From contig CAHIKZ030005437.1 in assembly GCA_903632075.3 (NCBI GenBank), forward strand, positions 3,035,001 through 3,099,000: a stretch of DNA of 64,000 nucleotides, written 5' to 3'. This document shows, piece after piece, positions 1 to 12,053 of the stretch. Origin of the DNA: Acanthosepion pharaonis. Lineage: Eukaryota > Mollusca > Cephalopoda > Sepiida > Sepiidae. The notes beneath the pieces were generated by a model. The model was not told where the DNA came from. It did no database searches and saw nothing but the letters and a program-made list of their open reading frames with translations. Both the position numbers and the translations under genes were made by a program. Position 1 is the stretch's first letter. Each line of letters opens with the position of its first letter.

Positions 1-440
1 GAGGCTAAGATCTTACCTACCGATGAAAGGAAAGCAGTCCCTCTATAATTGCCACATAATTCCCAGGAACCTTTACCCTTATATATAGGTATCATTGTTG
101 CATCCTTCCAATATTTTAGCACTTTTCCATCTATCCAAATCTTTACAATAAGATCATGCATAAGTTGACTTAAATATTTCAGCAGGAAGGTCGTCAATCA
201 CAACAGCTCTGCCCATGTTGCAATTCCACGCAGAACCTCGCACAACGATGGTTGACTGTTAAGTTCTACCACTATGGGTCTTTGGGGGTTATTTCTCGAG
301 AACCTCAGAGTCCACATTTGAAGGCTTATTCAGTAGCCCATCAAATTGTTTCTTCCATTTCTTGGCCATGCCATCCATGTCTGTGAGTAGATTATTGGCG
401 TCCTTTGTCCTATGGGGAGCAATCTTGGTGGATCTGGGAA
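1..440 (-). pseudogene. LINE reverse transcriptase fragment (N-terminal part of RT)
   Basis: Read on the minus strand, this segment encodes the region just before and including the first RT motifs of a non-LTR retrotransposon. From about 440 down to 300 there is the helix typical of the stretch before the RT fingers (a K-W-K-K-x-F-x-x-L-L-N pattern). Around 190-200 is an L-P-A-E-I-F-K block, and at 1-110 an I-P-I-Y-K-G-K-G ... N-Y-R-G-T-A-F-L-S ... G-K-I-L-A block, the classic NYRGI/GKI motif of LINE RTs. The frame shifts near 175-180, so it is a pseudogene, and it runs off the left edge. It lies in the CAT intron or its downstream continuation, in the same orientation as that gene. Family within the LINEs is not settled. 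Confidence 0.7.
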
Positions 441-475
441 CAAATAATTGTCTCATCAAGTATTACCTCATCAAG

Positions 476-478
<3 letters not shown>

Positions 479-508
<30 letters not shown>
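479..508. repeat. (TA)n microsatellite
   Basis: A pure alternating TA run of about 30 bp just left of the LINE fragment's upstream end. Confidence 0.95.
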
Positions 509-513
<5 letters not shown>

Positions 514-604
514 TATCAATTCTTGATATTTGAAGACCATCTCCATTTCTTTTGTTTTTTTGCTATATAACTTTCAGACTCACCGATCATGAGAGCGCAA
601 ATGA

Positions 605-663
605 CTCCAACATATATACATATATGTATATATGTATATCTATATATATGAATATGTATATGC
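605..663. repeat. Degenerate TA/TG-rich simple repeat
   Basis: Alternating TATATG/TATACA-type units, a decayed TA microsatellite. Confidence 0.8.
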
Positions 664-1041
664 AACCTAACCTGAACAAAATAAACTATGAAAACTCCAC
701 AAATATACTTAAATGCCTATAATCGATAACAGAAGCCATTGGTTTATACCAACACCTCCCCGTACTTAAGACTGCTCGTTTTAACCTTTCGCGTGGTTAT
801 GTGTGATGTCATGGGCCACGGTCCGATTTTCGATTCCAGGGGCTCGTATGCACGAGTTTGCCGTTGCTTGGAAATCTCCCATGTAAGCTGAAAGCTTAGA
901 TAGTATTAAAACATATATCAATATGGTGATTTTCTTTCGTCTTCCAATGATAATGTTATTAAGCTTATCAGTCGATATGAAAGTAATTTGCTTAACATAA
1001 ATAGATAAAACTTTTCTATATTATTTGATGAAACCTGCATT

Positions 1042-1045
<4 letters not shown>

Positions 1046-1089
<44 letters not shown>

Positions 1090-1204
1090 TTATATATATA
1101 TTTATATATACATATATATACACACACACATATATATATATATACATATTTACACACGCATATATATATATATATGCACACATATATACACACATGTGTG
1201 CATG
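1046..1204. repeat. Compound (TA)n/(CA)n microsatellite
   Basis: About 160 bp of TA runs interrupted by TTTA, CACA and TGTG units. The small Ile/Tyr open frame across it is an artefact of the repeat. The rest of 441-2473 is AT-rich DNA without a recognisable gene. Confidence 0.95.
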
Positions 1205-2100
1205 TATTAAGATAATTCTAAAAAAATATCTGATAGTATAATAAATATCGTTTCAAATGTTTTAACTTCGAAAATAGCCACTAGCTTTTGCTAAATGTAA
1301 TACGTGTCTTTTCATTTACGATAATTAATGGAAATTAATAAGAAAAGCTAGAATTAGTAGGTAATTAAATGACACACATCCTTTATGCATACATGAGAAA
1401 CTATATATTACTAGGTTTATAAAAAATAAAAATTTACTTAATCAAAGAAATGGTTCTTGAAATATTCTTTGCTGACATTGTCAAAAATTTTCCTTGAATA
1501 ATGTTTAAATAAACATATAAAATTGATAAATGAAATATGCATATTTATATTTGATATTTAATAATAATTTTTAAAAGAAGCATAGTCTGTTAGTTATTTA
1601 AAATTAAGTATAATATTTTCAAATTGAAGTTCAATACGACGTATTCATATACAAAAAAAAAACGTTTTGAAAATTTATGCAAATGTATACAAATTTAACG
1701 GCGAAGGAAAAGTACCGAAAAACTTTTTCGACCAATTGACGACATGCGTTGAGTGGATGTCATCAATCGGTGAAAAAGGCACCCCTACCCTACCATATAT
1801 ACATATACATATCCCTCACTGTAGAAGGATTCGCTGTTTGAGCATGAAACCCGAGTCAGGCTACTGGTGCAGGATAATATGTATATTTATAGATATATAC
1901 TTAAATACCTCTGTTATAGTCCATCGAGCACTGTTTTATCAACGTCAGCACTCCGTGCGATATATATACATGCATACATACATATATGTGTATGCGTGTG
2001 TGTTTATGTGTGTGTTATAACGATACATGATTTTGTATAATTTTATGTATCAAAAAACGATGAAACGCGTCCTCAAAATATTTCTAATTTTTAATATTTT

Positions 2101-2103
<3 letters not shown>

Positions 2104-2157
<54 letters not shown>
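2104..2157. repeat. (TA)n microsatellite
   Basis: About 54 bp of uninterrupted TA. Confidence 0.95.
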
Positions 2158-2162
<5 letters not shown>

Positions 2163-2473
2163 ACGTTTATTAATATATAATGTAATCACATAGACTGTTA
2201 TCTGAATTGGATATTGCTATTTGTGTAATTAACTTGTTTAAAGACACTGTACAAATGCTTTGCATATCATAGGTGAGTTTCCGTAGCATTTATTTAATTC
2301 CCGTTGGAACTTCGTATAAAAGAAACAATAAAATTGCCATTAAATATCGTAACTGCTTCATTTGTAAATGTAATTTAAAATTGTCAAAACTATAATGGTC
2401 ATTGATATTTTAAATTATCTGGAAATTAATGTAATATTAAAAAAAAAAAAAAAATGAAAAGCAATTCACTCAC

Positions 2474-2611
2474 TCCAGTTGCTCCCTCGGGGAAAAATCC
2501 TGGAGCTGCTGTCCAGTTTTGACTGTTCACATGGAAGAATCCGACGCATATAATGCAGGCTACTACCACCACATTGAAAAGGGTGAAAACACAACTTGTT
2601 ACAGATGTAAC
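2474..2611 (-). CDS. Exon of a cationic amino acid transporter (SLC7 CAT group)
   Basis: This 138-bp minus-strand exon (46 codons, phase 0 at both ends) follows a strong acceptor (pyrimidine-rich tract, TTTCAG) and ends at a GTGAGT donor at 2473-2468. It encodes one hydrophobic membrane segment (residues about 8-26, F-T-L-F-N then V/I/C-rich), then G-F-F-H, N-S-Q-N-W-T (a potential N-glycosylation sequon) and G-F-F-P-E-G-A-T-G. The pattern F-x-x-x-N ... G-F ... N-W ... G-F-x-P-x-G-x-x-G is the hallmark around TM6 of CAT-type APC-superfamily transporters (SLC7A1-4, A14), which carry arginine, lysine and related substrates across the plasma membrane. Family members continue with V-L-x-G-x-A-T-C-F, which should lie in the next exon to the left, outside the window. 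The preceding exon is 56780-56894. The exact paralogue cannot be resolved. Confidence 0.85.
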
Positions 2612-3879
2612 CTGAAATAGAACAAAAATATTTTATTGATCGTTAAAATATCTGTAAATTAAAGAAATGGTCTTAGATTTTCACGTGTTGCGGAATATGT
2701 CAATTCATTGTTTCATGAGATAGATGAATGTATTCATTTCAATGATTAGAACAACATTTTATATGTACAAAAATATTTTCTTAGGCAGAGAATCAGATAG
2801 AATGTCTTGAAAGATATTTTACAGTCATAAAATTCAAGGTTACAGTAAGCCAAGCAAATATGTCATCAAGAATGAAAGATTTAGCATACAATTCACCGCC
2901 ATTTTCCATTAGCCTCAGTAGAGATGCCGAATTACTTTAGCAGAACTAAACGCCGCTGTGTTTGTAGAAATATAAAAAAAGCACGTGGCAAATTAATTTT
3001 TGGAAAACATTACTCAACTAGATTTTCATTTACTGAAACCGTTGAGAATTTCAATAAAACCAAAATATATTTCTATGAAATTATTCCAATAAAGGACAAC
3101 AACAGAATTAATAAACAGCAGGAGTCGCTTTCGTATTGAAGGTTTAAATCAGATCATATTTTCTGGTCAGAAAAGGTTTTTCCCCAAGAACCAACTAATT
3201 ACATTAAGAGGGTAACACTTTTTTCCATTATTGGTAAAATATAGCAGTTGCCCAGTGTAATAAAATTAATTTTGGGAATACTGATTAGATTTTGAGGGTA
3301 CCATTTGTAAACATTTCTCTAGATTCTCTTCAAATTATTTTAATTCAGATATTAGTTAACATACGTTTAAGCATAAGGATTTGATATGTAACTCGCCATT
3401 TACCCATCGTATTTATCCATTATTTTTCGGACAAGTTACTTGAATTTTAAATATGTGTTAATTTTTTCCGAGAAAAAAAATTTTTTAGATTGTCATTCAA
3501 TTAGCAGCAATTTGTCTAGATATACAGAGTTTATATATTCTCCAGCAATATATATAAAGAAAGAAAACAACAGAACTACAAATAAGTTACTGTAAATATT
3601 GATACTATGCTATCTCTGAAAATTGCCATAAAATATCTGGATGGTCAACCAGCTTGTCTCACTGAATCAATTAAGACTGATGAGTGAGTTCGATCATCAC
3701 TGGGTGCCCCATACTTTGGGCTTTGTGGCACATATAAGCGACACTTAGAGAATTACCATATAAATCACCCGGATAACTTGTTTGAATAATATTATTGTGA
3801 AGTTTTCATAATATCTGTTATATATATATGTGTGTGTGTGTGTGTGTATGTATATAATTTAGTTGGATAGATGTGAGTT
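2612..3879. other. Intronic stretch, nothing recognised
   Basis: AT-rich sequence with poly-A and poly-T runs. The open frame at 2924-3139 shows no family motif. A short CA/TA repeat lies at about 3820-3855, just before the LINE begins. Confidence 0.6.
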
Positions 3880-4862
3880 TGGGTAACCTAAGGGAATGAA
3901 CTGTTACTTGTGCCATCCGTTTTGGAGGCAATAACATTTCCTTGTTGAAAGCCGACGTGAAGACGCGGAAATTTATGGCTGTCAGCAGGGAGGCGATGGA
4001 AGAGGCCATAAATGCCTTAAATATTGGGGCCAGATTGTTGGCCCAAATAACAAATGTCATGATGGACATCTTGCTGGCAACAGAGAAGGTGGCAAAAATA
4101 TTAGCCGAGGTGTTCTCACTACCAAGACACTCACCTGCAGACAGAATATATAGGCACACGGAAAACACGGATTACCTTACATTAGGTGCCCATGTACATA
4201 AATGAGGACCATTCGAGGGCCTTCTTCTTGGACTAGGGTCCCAGTTTTTTGGACTCGCTTTATAGTCTACCAATAGAAGGTTAACCAATCAGAAGACGTA
4301 GAATATTCAATCCGTCGTGTATAAAGGCGGCCATTTTTGTTCACTCTACCCGAATGTCCAGTCCAGCTTGTCAGGCGAAGAGAACCAGAAGGAAGAACTA
4401 TGCTCTGCTACTTTTATCGAAATATCCACTGCTAACCTGAACAACGCTTTCCTACTGTCTTCGAAATATTCACTGCTAACCTCTGGATTCTATAGTCGAA
4501 GACGACCGTCATCATGAATAACACCTTGGAGTGGGTATCCTCCATCAGAAGGTGGGATTTGCCATCAGTGAATTTGAAATCATGGTGAGATTGATCCGAC
4601 CTAAGTTTAACGAGATTCCCAATGTCATCATCTGCGGCGGATGAAATATCTTTGTTGTCATCGAGGGCCACCGCCCCACTGCTGGGCTTGTGGTGCCACC
4701 GGTCACCTGGCAAAGTTGTGTCCAACGAGGAATCCGGCGACACAGACTCAATCAACACCAGCACAGTCTAGGATAGAAGCACAAAAGAAGGCACCCAGTG
4801 GTCCTGGAGAATTGACTGAAGTGTTGAGGAGGGGAGTCAAACCGACAACTTCGCCTCTCTAG
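3880..4862 (+). pseudogene. LINE ORF1, gag-like protein with CCHC zinc knuckle (broken)
   Basis: Two separated pieces of one nucleic-acid-binding gag-like ORF. The first (about 3942-4227) reads K-F-M-A-V-S-R-E-A-M-E-E-A followed by a helix-rich R-L-L-A-Q-I-T-N-V block. The second (about 4525-4862) has F-E-I-M-V-R-L-I-R-P-K-F-N-E-I-P-N and then a zinc knuckle at 4680-4721 of the form C-x2-C-x4-H-x4-C. Such proteins coat LINE RNA and act as chaperones in the ribonucleoprotein. The frame is interrupted by a roughly 290-bp foreign-looking insertion and by frameshifts, so this is a relic. It lies directly upstream of the matching RT ORF on the same strand. Confidence 0.7.
4230..4520 (+). promoter_or_regulatory. 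Insertion in LINE ORF1 with CCAAT- and TATA-like elements
   Basis: This segment splits the gag-like coding frame. It carries CCAATAG near 4270, CCAATCAG near 4285 and TATAAAGG at about 4320, spaced as in an RNA polymerase II promoter or LTR U3/R region. Near its right end a 21-22 bp unit (CGAAATAT..CACTGCTAACCT) occurs twice, at 4418 and 4462, 44 bp apart. It may be a solo-LTR-like insertion or an alternative promoter. No clean terminal TG/CA or target-site duplication (TSD) was identified, so the call is tentative. Confidence 0.35.
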
Positions 4863-5145
4863 CAGAATGTATGATGAAAAGTAGCTGCTAAGCAGCCAAA
4901 GCAGCAGCAATAACAACAACAATTGCAGTAGCAGCCTAAGCCACAGTGTAAACAGCAGCAGCGATAGCGAGAGCAGTAGCAGCAGCAGTAGCGATAACAC
5001 CTGCAGTAGCGGGATCCAGACAAGCAGAAACAACAAAATCAGCAGCAGTCGGAACAACGCAAGTCGCAACATGAGAACCAGAGCTGGAGCTCCATCAGCA
5101 GCAGCAATCGGAACAGTAGCAGCAGCAGGAAGTGGTAGAGTTGAC
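4863..5145 (+). repeat. CAG/CAA-rich tract in the LINE inter-ORF region
   Basis: Imperfect CAG, CAA and TAG trinucleotides dominate about 270 bp between the zinc-knuckle ORF and the next open frame, which would encode a Gln/Ser-rich linker. The long leucine-rich reading frame on the opposite strand is the shadow of this repeat and not a gene. Confidence 0.8.
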
Positions 5146-6440
5146 GCAGGTAGACCTCTACATGGAGTTAGAGGAAATTCCTTCACCAAGATCCTCTTCA
5201 TTGAAAAGCGAGAGAGACGAAGATGAAGAAGAAAACACCAAGTATACGAAAAGGGAGAGGAAAGCTGGTCGAAGTAGGGCAAAGAAGGCTAAACAAGATG
5301 CGCAGGGAAGAGATCTGTCGAGGTTCCGATCGATACATTCTCGAGGGCAATACCCCGGATGGGCTTATGTTGAGGTCGACCAAAGCCATGTGTGAGGCGT
5401 TTCGGTGGCATTTTGAGAGCCCGTTTACCAAGAAGCCTGGTCTCAGTGGCGAAAGTTTCGCAGCTATATGGCTGACTGAAGCGGCTAGCTGCGAGGGAGA
5501 GATCACATGGAACGAAAATCACTTGGTATTGAAAAGGTTGGCTGGGGCAAGTCTCCGGGACTTTATGGTCTACTCTACAAACCGTACTTGAGGCTGTCGG
5601 ATTCAAACCCGACTTCTGCAGGTGGATCAGCCTCCTTTATCTCTCCGTCAGGGCTCTGGTACATGTGAACGGAGAGGGCTCGAACACTTTTCCGTTCGTT
5701 AGGGTTGTCCGCTGTGGCCATTACTTTTAGCTTTGGAGTTGGAGCCCCTCTTTCGCTGGCTAAGGGACAAGGCGTGCAGTCTTGTCCTACGTGGAATCTC
5801 TGTCTCTGGTGGTCGAGCCAGGTTTCGTTTACGCTGATGATGCATCTATTTTCGTGTCGTGCCGTAGCGACATTGAGGTAGTGCAGAAGGCGCTTGAGCG
5901 GTACGAGAAGGTGACGGGGCCAGAATTAACTGCTACAAGTCATACAGCTTGCGGTTAGAAGCTTGGAAGGATTCGCGCTTCCGGGGCCCTTTAGTTGGAC
6001 ACGCGGACCCGACCGCATTCTTGGAGTTTGGTTTGGGCCTGGTCTCCAGCTGAAGAAGAACTGGTCCGAATTACAGTCAAAGATAGAAGCGGCGGTCCTA
6101 ACTTGGCTTCGACGGTGGTTGTCCATAATGTTGACTTCCATCTTGGAGGGTGGTCGCTGGCGTCTACTTTGCAGAGAGAGATTTTGCCTAACGTCCGTGT
6201 CCTGGGAATGCCGCCATGCTTCAGGGTTGGTGTTTCTACGCCGTGCGTTACCGAAAGACTCTATTTTGGAAGGGTGTGTTAGGGACGCCTTTCCTAGCAT
6301 TACTACCACTCTTTCCGTTTCCGAGGCTGAGCGCCATCGTAAGCCCCGGAATCAATTGTGATTCCTGCGAGAGTTTGTGGCTTATGTCCATCGATCTTGC
6401 GTACGCGGGTGATATTGTGTCTCCACGTTCTCCAGGGTGA
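5146..6440 (+). pseudogene. LINE ORF2 reverse transcriptase remnant
   Basis: Pieces of a non-LTR RT are spread over several frames. At about 5400-5570 is the region before the fingers (F-W-x-F-E-S-P-F then a C-E-G-E-I-T block). It jumps directly to the palm at about 5590 (V-G-F-K-P-D-F-C-R-W-I-S-L-L-Y, then V-x-V-N-G), so part of the fingers is deleted. The catalytic Y-A-D-D lies at 5830-5841 (V-Y-A-D-D-A-S-I-F-V-S). The thumb region follows at about 5960-6110 (G-P-F-S-W then I-L-G-V-W-F-G-P-G-L-Q-L-K-K-N-W-S-E). Stops and shifts make it non-functional. The enzyme would have primed reverse transcription at nicked target DNA. Confidence 0.75.
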
Positions 6441-7310
6441 AACTGATGGTGTTTCTCACGTTGCTAGTCGTAGGAAGAATGGTGGTATGGACGTCATGAA
6501 TGGCGGGTATCTTGCGATATGAACGTTATTCTCATCAGGATCTGGTTTGATTCTTTGGGCATGAACTCAGGATGAAGATCAGATCGAATAGAAAGCGTTT
6601 GATATCTACAGATTTCAGCGAAAGGTTGGTATCTGTGGCGAGTATGGTTCGTGGGAATTGGACCAACCTTGATTTTCTCTTTTAAGCCCCCTTAAGTACA
6701 AACGGGCGGATTCCTGTGAATTCTCCCCTGGTTAAGTTAGACGTTTCTTCTTTGGCTAGTTAATGTGAATAAGTGTTGTTCCTGGCCTGCTTCTGGCGCT
6801 CTCTTTTGTTATTATCCATGTTGAGATTCCCAACCTCCCCAGTTTGTTTTTGTCCCTCTTTTTCCGTCTCTGCTGGGTCAACATTTGATTTCCCCATTCC
6901 CTCATTTATTTTTTTTATCATTCTCACTCCATTAGTGAGTGTGCTTCTCGATTCTGTCAGTAGGCAGAATACAAGGTTCACTCATTATTTTGAGGGGTGG
7001 ACGGGTCCTACTAACATCTGTTTTGTTTTAGTTTGAATATTTTATTGCATTTTTTGTTTCGTTTTTGGGTTCACCCTCCCTATCATATCATGCATCATGG
7101 GAATTTTTATATATTTCTGTTAAAAAAGAAACCCAAAAGAGAATTTTAAACATTTTTATCTCATTGACTGAATATGTGGTATTTTGGTATATACAGGATT
7201 GAGAGGTAATGGACGAGTTCTCGTGGTGATTGAATGAATTGTAATGAATGAATGGGCCGTGATTGTGATTAACTAGGACTAGGATAGTGTAGACCAACCT
7301 TTTCCCACTT
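6441..7310 (+). mobile_element. Probable 3' end and tail of the same LINE
   Basis: Sequence after the RT keeps the higher GC content of the element to about 6750 and then grades into T-rich DNA. Short reading frames here show no domain. The right boundary is uncertain and no clear TSD was found. Confidence 0.4.
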
Positions 7311-8184
7311 CCCCTTCGGCAATTTGCTACAATTTCTTATATAATTTCAAAACATATAATATATCAGTTCGATTGGACATGCCTATTGCAATGGATGAAA
7401 GTTTGTTCAACTTTCCATCATTTTTCTATCAGGAGTAATAGCCATGACTGAAGTTCCTTTGCAGTGAAATTTAAAGCTTTGTGCTATTTTCTTTAGGTTT
7501 TATATGAGTAATACTTTAAAACATTTTTTCAAAGATACATCGTCGACCACTATTACAAGAATATGTGTTTAAAGCAAAGCTGTTTTTGTGAGTACACTGA
7601 TCAATGTAAACAAACAATAGAGCACCAACAGGAAACAAAATAAAGAAAAAAACTTCTCTTGTCTTCCAGTTTCACAGACATTGATCAGCTAATCAATATT
7701 TAGATAAATCGAGATTATTCATAAAATTGTATAATCCAGATCTGGGCTGCATATATATCTTAGTTTACTTTCGAATTATATTTCGGCAAATATATGCTGT
7801 GTAGATACCTATATTGTACAGATAAGTATAACAATAACTTTGAAATATTGCGACTATTTTTAACAGTACTTGTTAGGGAAGTACTAAGGAAAATAAAAGT
7901 TACAAATACTAGTAGCATATTAAAAAGTATAAAATTCAGTACGCAGTGAATTATGCATCTGATGTGACACAAAACTCTGAGTTTATTGGGTTTCAAAATT
8001 ATTTTAATCCATGAAAACTTTAATTATGAATAGAAACAATGATAGAATATTTTATTAATCATCTCCCGGCGTTGTGGAGAACTTGAATAGCGGCGATAAA
8101 AAAAAAATGTAAAAATGTTTATTTGCAATACTTTATTATAGCTGGCAGCATTCTTGTGCTTTCAGCTTTCTGAACAGGTTTATC

Positions 8185-8186
<2 letters not shown>
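7311..8186. other. Intronic stretch, nothing recognised
   Basis: AT-rich sequence with no coding signal or repeat family identified. Confidence 0.6.

Positions 8187-8248
<62 letters not shown>
8187..8248. repeat. (TA)n microsatellite
   Basis: About 62 bp of pure TA. Confidence 0.95.
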
Positions 8249-8250
<2 letters not shown>

Positions 8251-8370
8251 CGGTTATCAGATTTCACGATTTTTAAAATAAAACATTCCTGACTCATTCA
8301 AGATAAATTTTCTGTTCTTTTAAATAATCTGCATTAGATCTTCAGTTTTAAACATAAATAAAAAATGAAG

Positions 8371-8850
8371 CGTGATATGCGCTGCGGCAATATTTGATTT
8401 ATTTTCTTTTAAGATAAAATCAGTAGGAATCATTTCATTCTTTGCAGATTCCTATTCATTAGAGTTGTTTTATCTTGAAGACATTCTGAAAATCAATGTG
8501 ATTTCTCATCTTCAGCATAGCTGCTTGTTTCCAAGCATACGCATCTGCTCAGGCCCATTTGTCTCTAGTGCCAGCCTTTAATTTTTACTGCAACTATGCT
8601 GAGCGAACCTTAGTGTTCCTGTATATGTTCCACCAAGGCCACGTATAGTTTTGAATTTAGAAATATCATTTTTTATGTACCATGGCCAGGGAATTCAGTC
8701 TGCTCTCCCATTTAACACATAGTTGGTGGAGTCGTAATGGGTTAATAACCTTTTCCCAAGGGGATTTTGGCGAAAGTGAATATAACAATCTCTCCAGGAA
8801 TTCGAAATCGGCTCGACGGTTTCTCGTTTATCGCCTCATCAGTTAGTAAA
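8371..8850. repeat. Interspersed repeat R1, copy 1
   Basis: Shares an ordered series of blocks with 10850-11180: CATCTTCAGCATAGCTG, TTTCCAAGCA, ACTGCAACTATGCTGAGC, a GCCACRTA..GTTTTGAATT block, GCGAAAGTGAAT, TAACAATCT and TCGGCTCG. The two copies are clearly homologous though diverged. No protein domain was recognised. The right end contains CGGTTTCTCG ... CTCATCAG, whose reverse complement is CTGATGAG ... GAAACCG. Confidence 0.65.
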
Positions 8851-10849
8851 TATAAAAAAAACATTGTACAATATTGAAGCCAATAATTAAAAAAAAATAT
8901 TTGACAACGATTTTGTCCGACGTGATAATATTGCCGAAGATTCTTTCAAGTTAAAATTCCACTGACACAAACTAGTATACAAACTAATAATCATGTGCAG
9001 GGAAAGTGGAAATATTCTAACACTCTGATTAAAAAATATTGAGATTATATGCAAAGTATAAGTTTTCCGAAAAAAAAAAAAGTAACGCTATTCACTGCAT
9101 ACATCTTATACTTTTTAAAATAAGATCGCGGGGAGATATTAACATGCTAAATAAATTGAAAGTATATTTCGGCTATTTGGCAAACATTAAAACCTAGTAT
9201 AAATGCCAAATTTGAATACTTTCAAACAATATACACCTATTTTAAAACAGCAAAGGGCACCTATTCTAAGGTCTAGGTAGTGAAGGATATTTTTTAAGAA
9301 ATTTTTTTACCCCAACCCGAACTTAAGGCCACCTTTTAATTTCGGAATTTTGATTTCAAATAATTTTATGACATCCCACTTTTATTAAAACTTAATTCTT
9401 TTTTAGTGTATATTAAAAACATTGGAGCTCCTAAGGATGTTCCATTAAATATTTTAAAAACTTTTCCGGTTTGAAGGTAGGAGAAATACGCCCAGAAATA
9501 CAGGGATTGCTTTAAAGTGTCTGAATTTATCTCGCATTCAAACAGAGCATCGTCTACGTTGTGCATCTGTTAACAACTTAGAAAAAGTAATAACCTCCCC
9601 CAAAAAGTTTTAATAAATTTTTCAAAAATCGGTGAACAATTTTTCAAATTTCCATTTAAAATTTTGTTTTTAAAATGATTTATTTGGATATTTAAAATAT
9701 TTTATAAATGATTAAAATTTAGGGTTAAATTTAAGTTGAAACGCGAATCGAATTCTCTAAAGAAATCATTAGATATAATATATTATTTGTTGTTACCGCG
9801 GTAAGACATAAGTGAGTTTTGCAGGAAAATTTTCTTTCGGATAGAAGGAGCGATATACTGAAAGACTTTAGAACAAAAAGGTTAATACATAAAATCCATG
9901 GAAAGCGACTACCTGAATTGTATGTTGAGAACAATGGAAATGGCCCAGACTCAGAGGGCGATAATGATTGAGATGTGTTACACACACCTGCAAATAGGTA
10001 GTGAAAACGTAATTTTTTAAACAACGAACTTGGGATTGATTTTTCCCGGACGGAAGTTGAGTTGAGGTACCAGGAGGTGTGGAGGATTCGCCCACGCTCA
10101 CTGAGGAGAATCAGTGGGAGATGATAATATGGGAGAGTGGAAGAAAGGAATTCCCCAGAATTATGAAGTAAGCAGACAACAAAAGGAGTTTCACCAAATT
10201 CTCCTGCTTCGCGTTGCACCACGCCATTTTTCAGCGAATGCAAATAAATGCGAACGCGCGAAGCGAATTCGTCAGATGGGAGGAGTGACGAGGCAGGGAC
10301 GAAACGGGAGAGAGTTTATTCCAACCACCAGACGCGAGACAACCAACGTGATTATCTGTCGATGAAAAGAACCTTCGACTTCAGCCTTATGTCGAACATT
10401 ACCAAAAAAGTAAAACAAACTTTACCAAGTCAACAACAATACCTCTTCCGATTTAGACTGATAATTTTTGGCATGCAAATTCTGATATAACCAATTATTG
10501 TACGAAGGAGTGATATAAAAAACAATATTTACTTTTTGTTCAATATATTGTTATTTTTCTCCTGTAAGTCTTCGCCTTGCTTGGACCAGCCCAACACAAA
10601 GACTCCTGCGACGATTCGATCTTGGCCTCCTTATGATCAACCTTAAATCACAACGTGGGATAGGGAAGGTCTGAGATCGAAGCAATTTTCATCGATCAGC
10701 CGCTGTGTTGGAAGTCTTGGTTTTTTTGTTTTTTTTTTAAAAAAAAACAAAGCTTTAATAACACGCTCACTATTGTTTTATAATCAGTGTAATCAGAGGC
10801 GAGTATTTGGCGCCCTACAATAACGATAAATATCATGAGAGCTGATTTC
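8851..10849. other. Intronic stretch with one GC-richer patch
   Basis: Mostly AT-rich DNA. Between about 9870 and 10370 the GC content rises and reading frames stay open on both strands (170 codons on the minus strand at 10243-9731). No motif, splice signal or repeat relative was recognised, so no gene is called. It may be part of an unrecognised transposon. Confidence 0.45.
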
Positions 10850-11180
10850 GACTTTGACGGTTCGTTGCAATTTCTCATCTTTAGCATGGCTGACCGTTTC
10901 CAAGCAAACCCTCTGCTCAGATGCATTTTGTTTATTTATCAAACACAAATCCATCCTGTAGATTATACTGCAACTATGTTGAGCTGACCTTGGTTTCACC
11001 AGAGCCACATAAGGTTTTGAATTCAGATACTGGTGGCCAAAAATACTTACTGCTTACTAGGGAGAGGTGGCTTCCTACATTTCCCAGAAGTATTTGTGCG
11101 AAAGTGAATGTAACAATCTTTACTGGTATTCAATCTCGGCTCGCAAATTTTCTTGAGCCTCTAACATTACATAACCTGCA
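10850..11180. repeat. Interspersed repeat R1, copy 2
   Basis: Second copy of the family at 8371-8850, in the same orientation, sharing the blocks listed there. It ends near TCGGCTCGCAAATTTTCTTG. Confidence 0.65.
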
Positions 11181-11886
11181 CATTTATAAATAAATATGAC
11201 GATTTAACTATTAAATATAGATTAAAAATGCTCAATTGTTCATGAAATTGACATGCCATCCGCAAGTCTTAACAACAGTACAAACTGAAAAGAAACATTA
11301 AAATAATTAAAAGATTCTAGATATTTTAATTATAATAGCAGCATACCTGAAAATTATGTGCAAGCAGAGAAAACATTTAAAAACACAAGCTACCTAAGAA
11401 TTAAGAAATCTCATTGATGGAATAAAGTTTTTCAGTAATTCATGTTCCTTTGATGACATGTAATGTCACCGTTTCACAAGAAGAAATCTAAATGCAATAT
11501 TTCCACTATCAGGGCTAAATTTTGGTATTTTATTTTGAGCCTTTCTCTGTATATTTCTTATAAACCAGGAATATCTTGGTCAGAAGATATCTTTTATGCA
11601 AACTGGATATGGCTTAGATAATTTTAAAATAATCATATTGGTTAGATTTTCAAATCAACTGAGATAAAATAAATGCAGCAGCAATTACTGTGATCGGGAG
11701 ATTGGCGGTTTTGAGGAGCGTGGAACCACCCCCTTTATAGCTATTGTTTCCATGTCCACCCTGACCCAGTTTAATAGCACTTGTTATGATCCCAGAAAAA
11801 TATTGAAACTCAAAAAAAATAAATAAATAAATAAATAAAATAAAACTCTATGAAAGTATAAAAAAACTTATATATAAGATCAAAAA
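11181..11886. other. Intronic stretch, nothing recognised
   Basis: AT-rich sequence with an (AAAT)n-like run at about 11812-11841. No coding or repeat family call. Confidence 0.55.
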
Positions 11887-11987
11887 TACATTTTGTGGTA
11901 CCAGTTTGGCTTGTTATCTAAGAGGCAGAAATATCTACACCGTGCAAATTTTATTTTGGAATGAAATCTACATAGTAAAACACACAT

Positions 11988-12053
<66 letters not shown>

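Noticed and set aside
1025..1210. Tyr/Ile repeat proteins over TA tracts, here and at 15.4, 22.0, 33.2, 49.1, 51.5, 53.5 and 55.9 kb
   Set aside because: Microsatellite translation artefacts.
4752..5282. 176-codon Leu-rich minus-strand frame
   Set aside because: Shadow of the CAG-rich tract of the LINE on the other strand.
9731..10243. 170-codon open frame on the minus strand, the longest without an obvious repeat cause
   Set aside because: No motif, splice signals or family resemblance; the opposite strand is also open, and the patch is probably part of an unidentified repeat.
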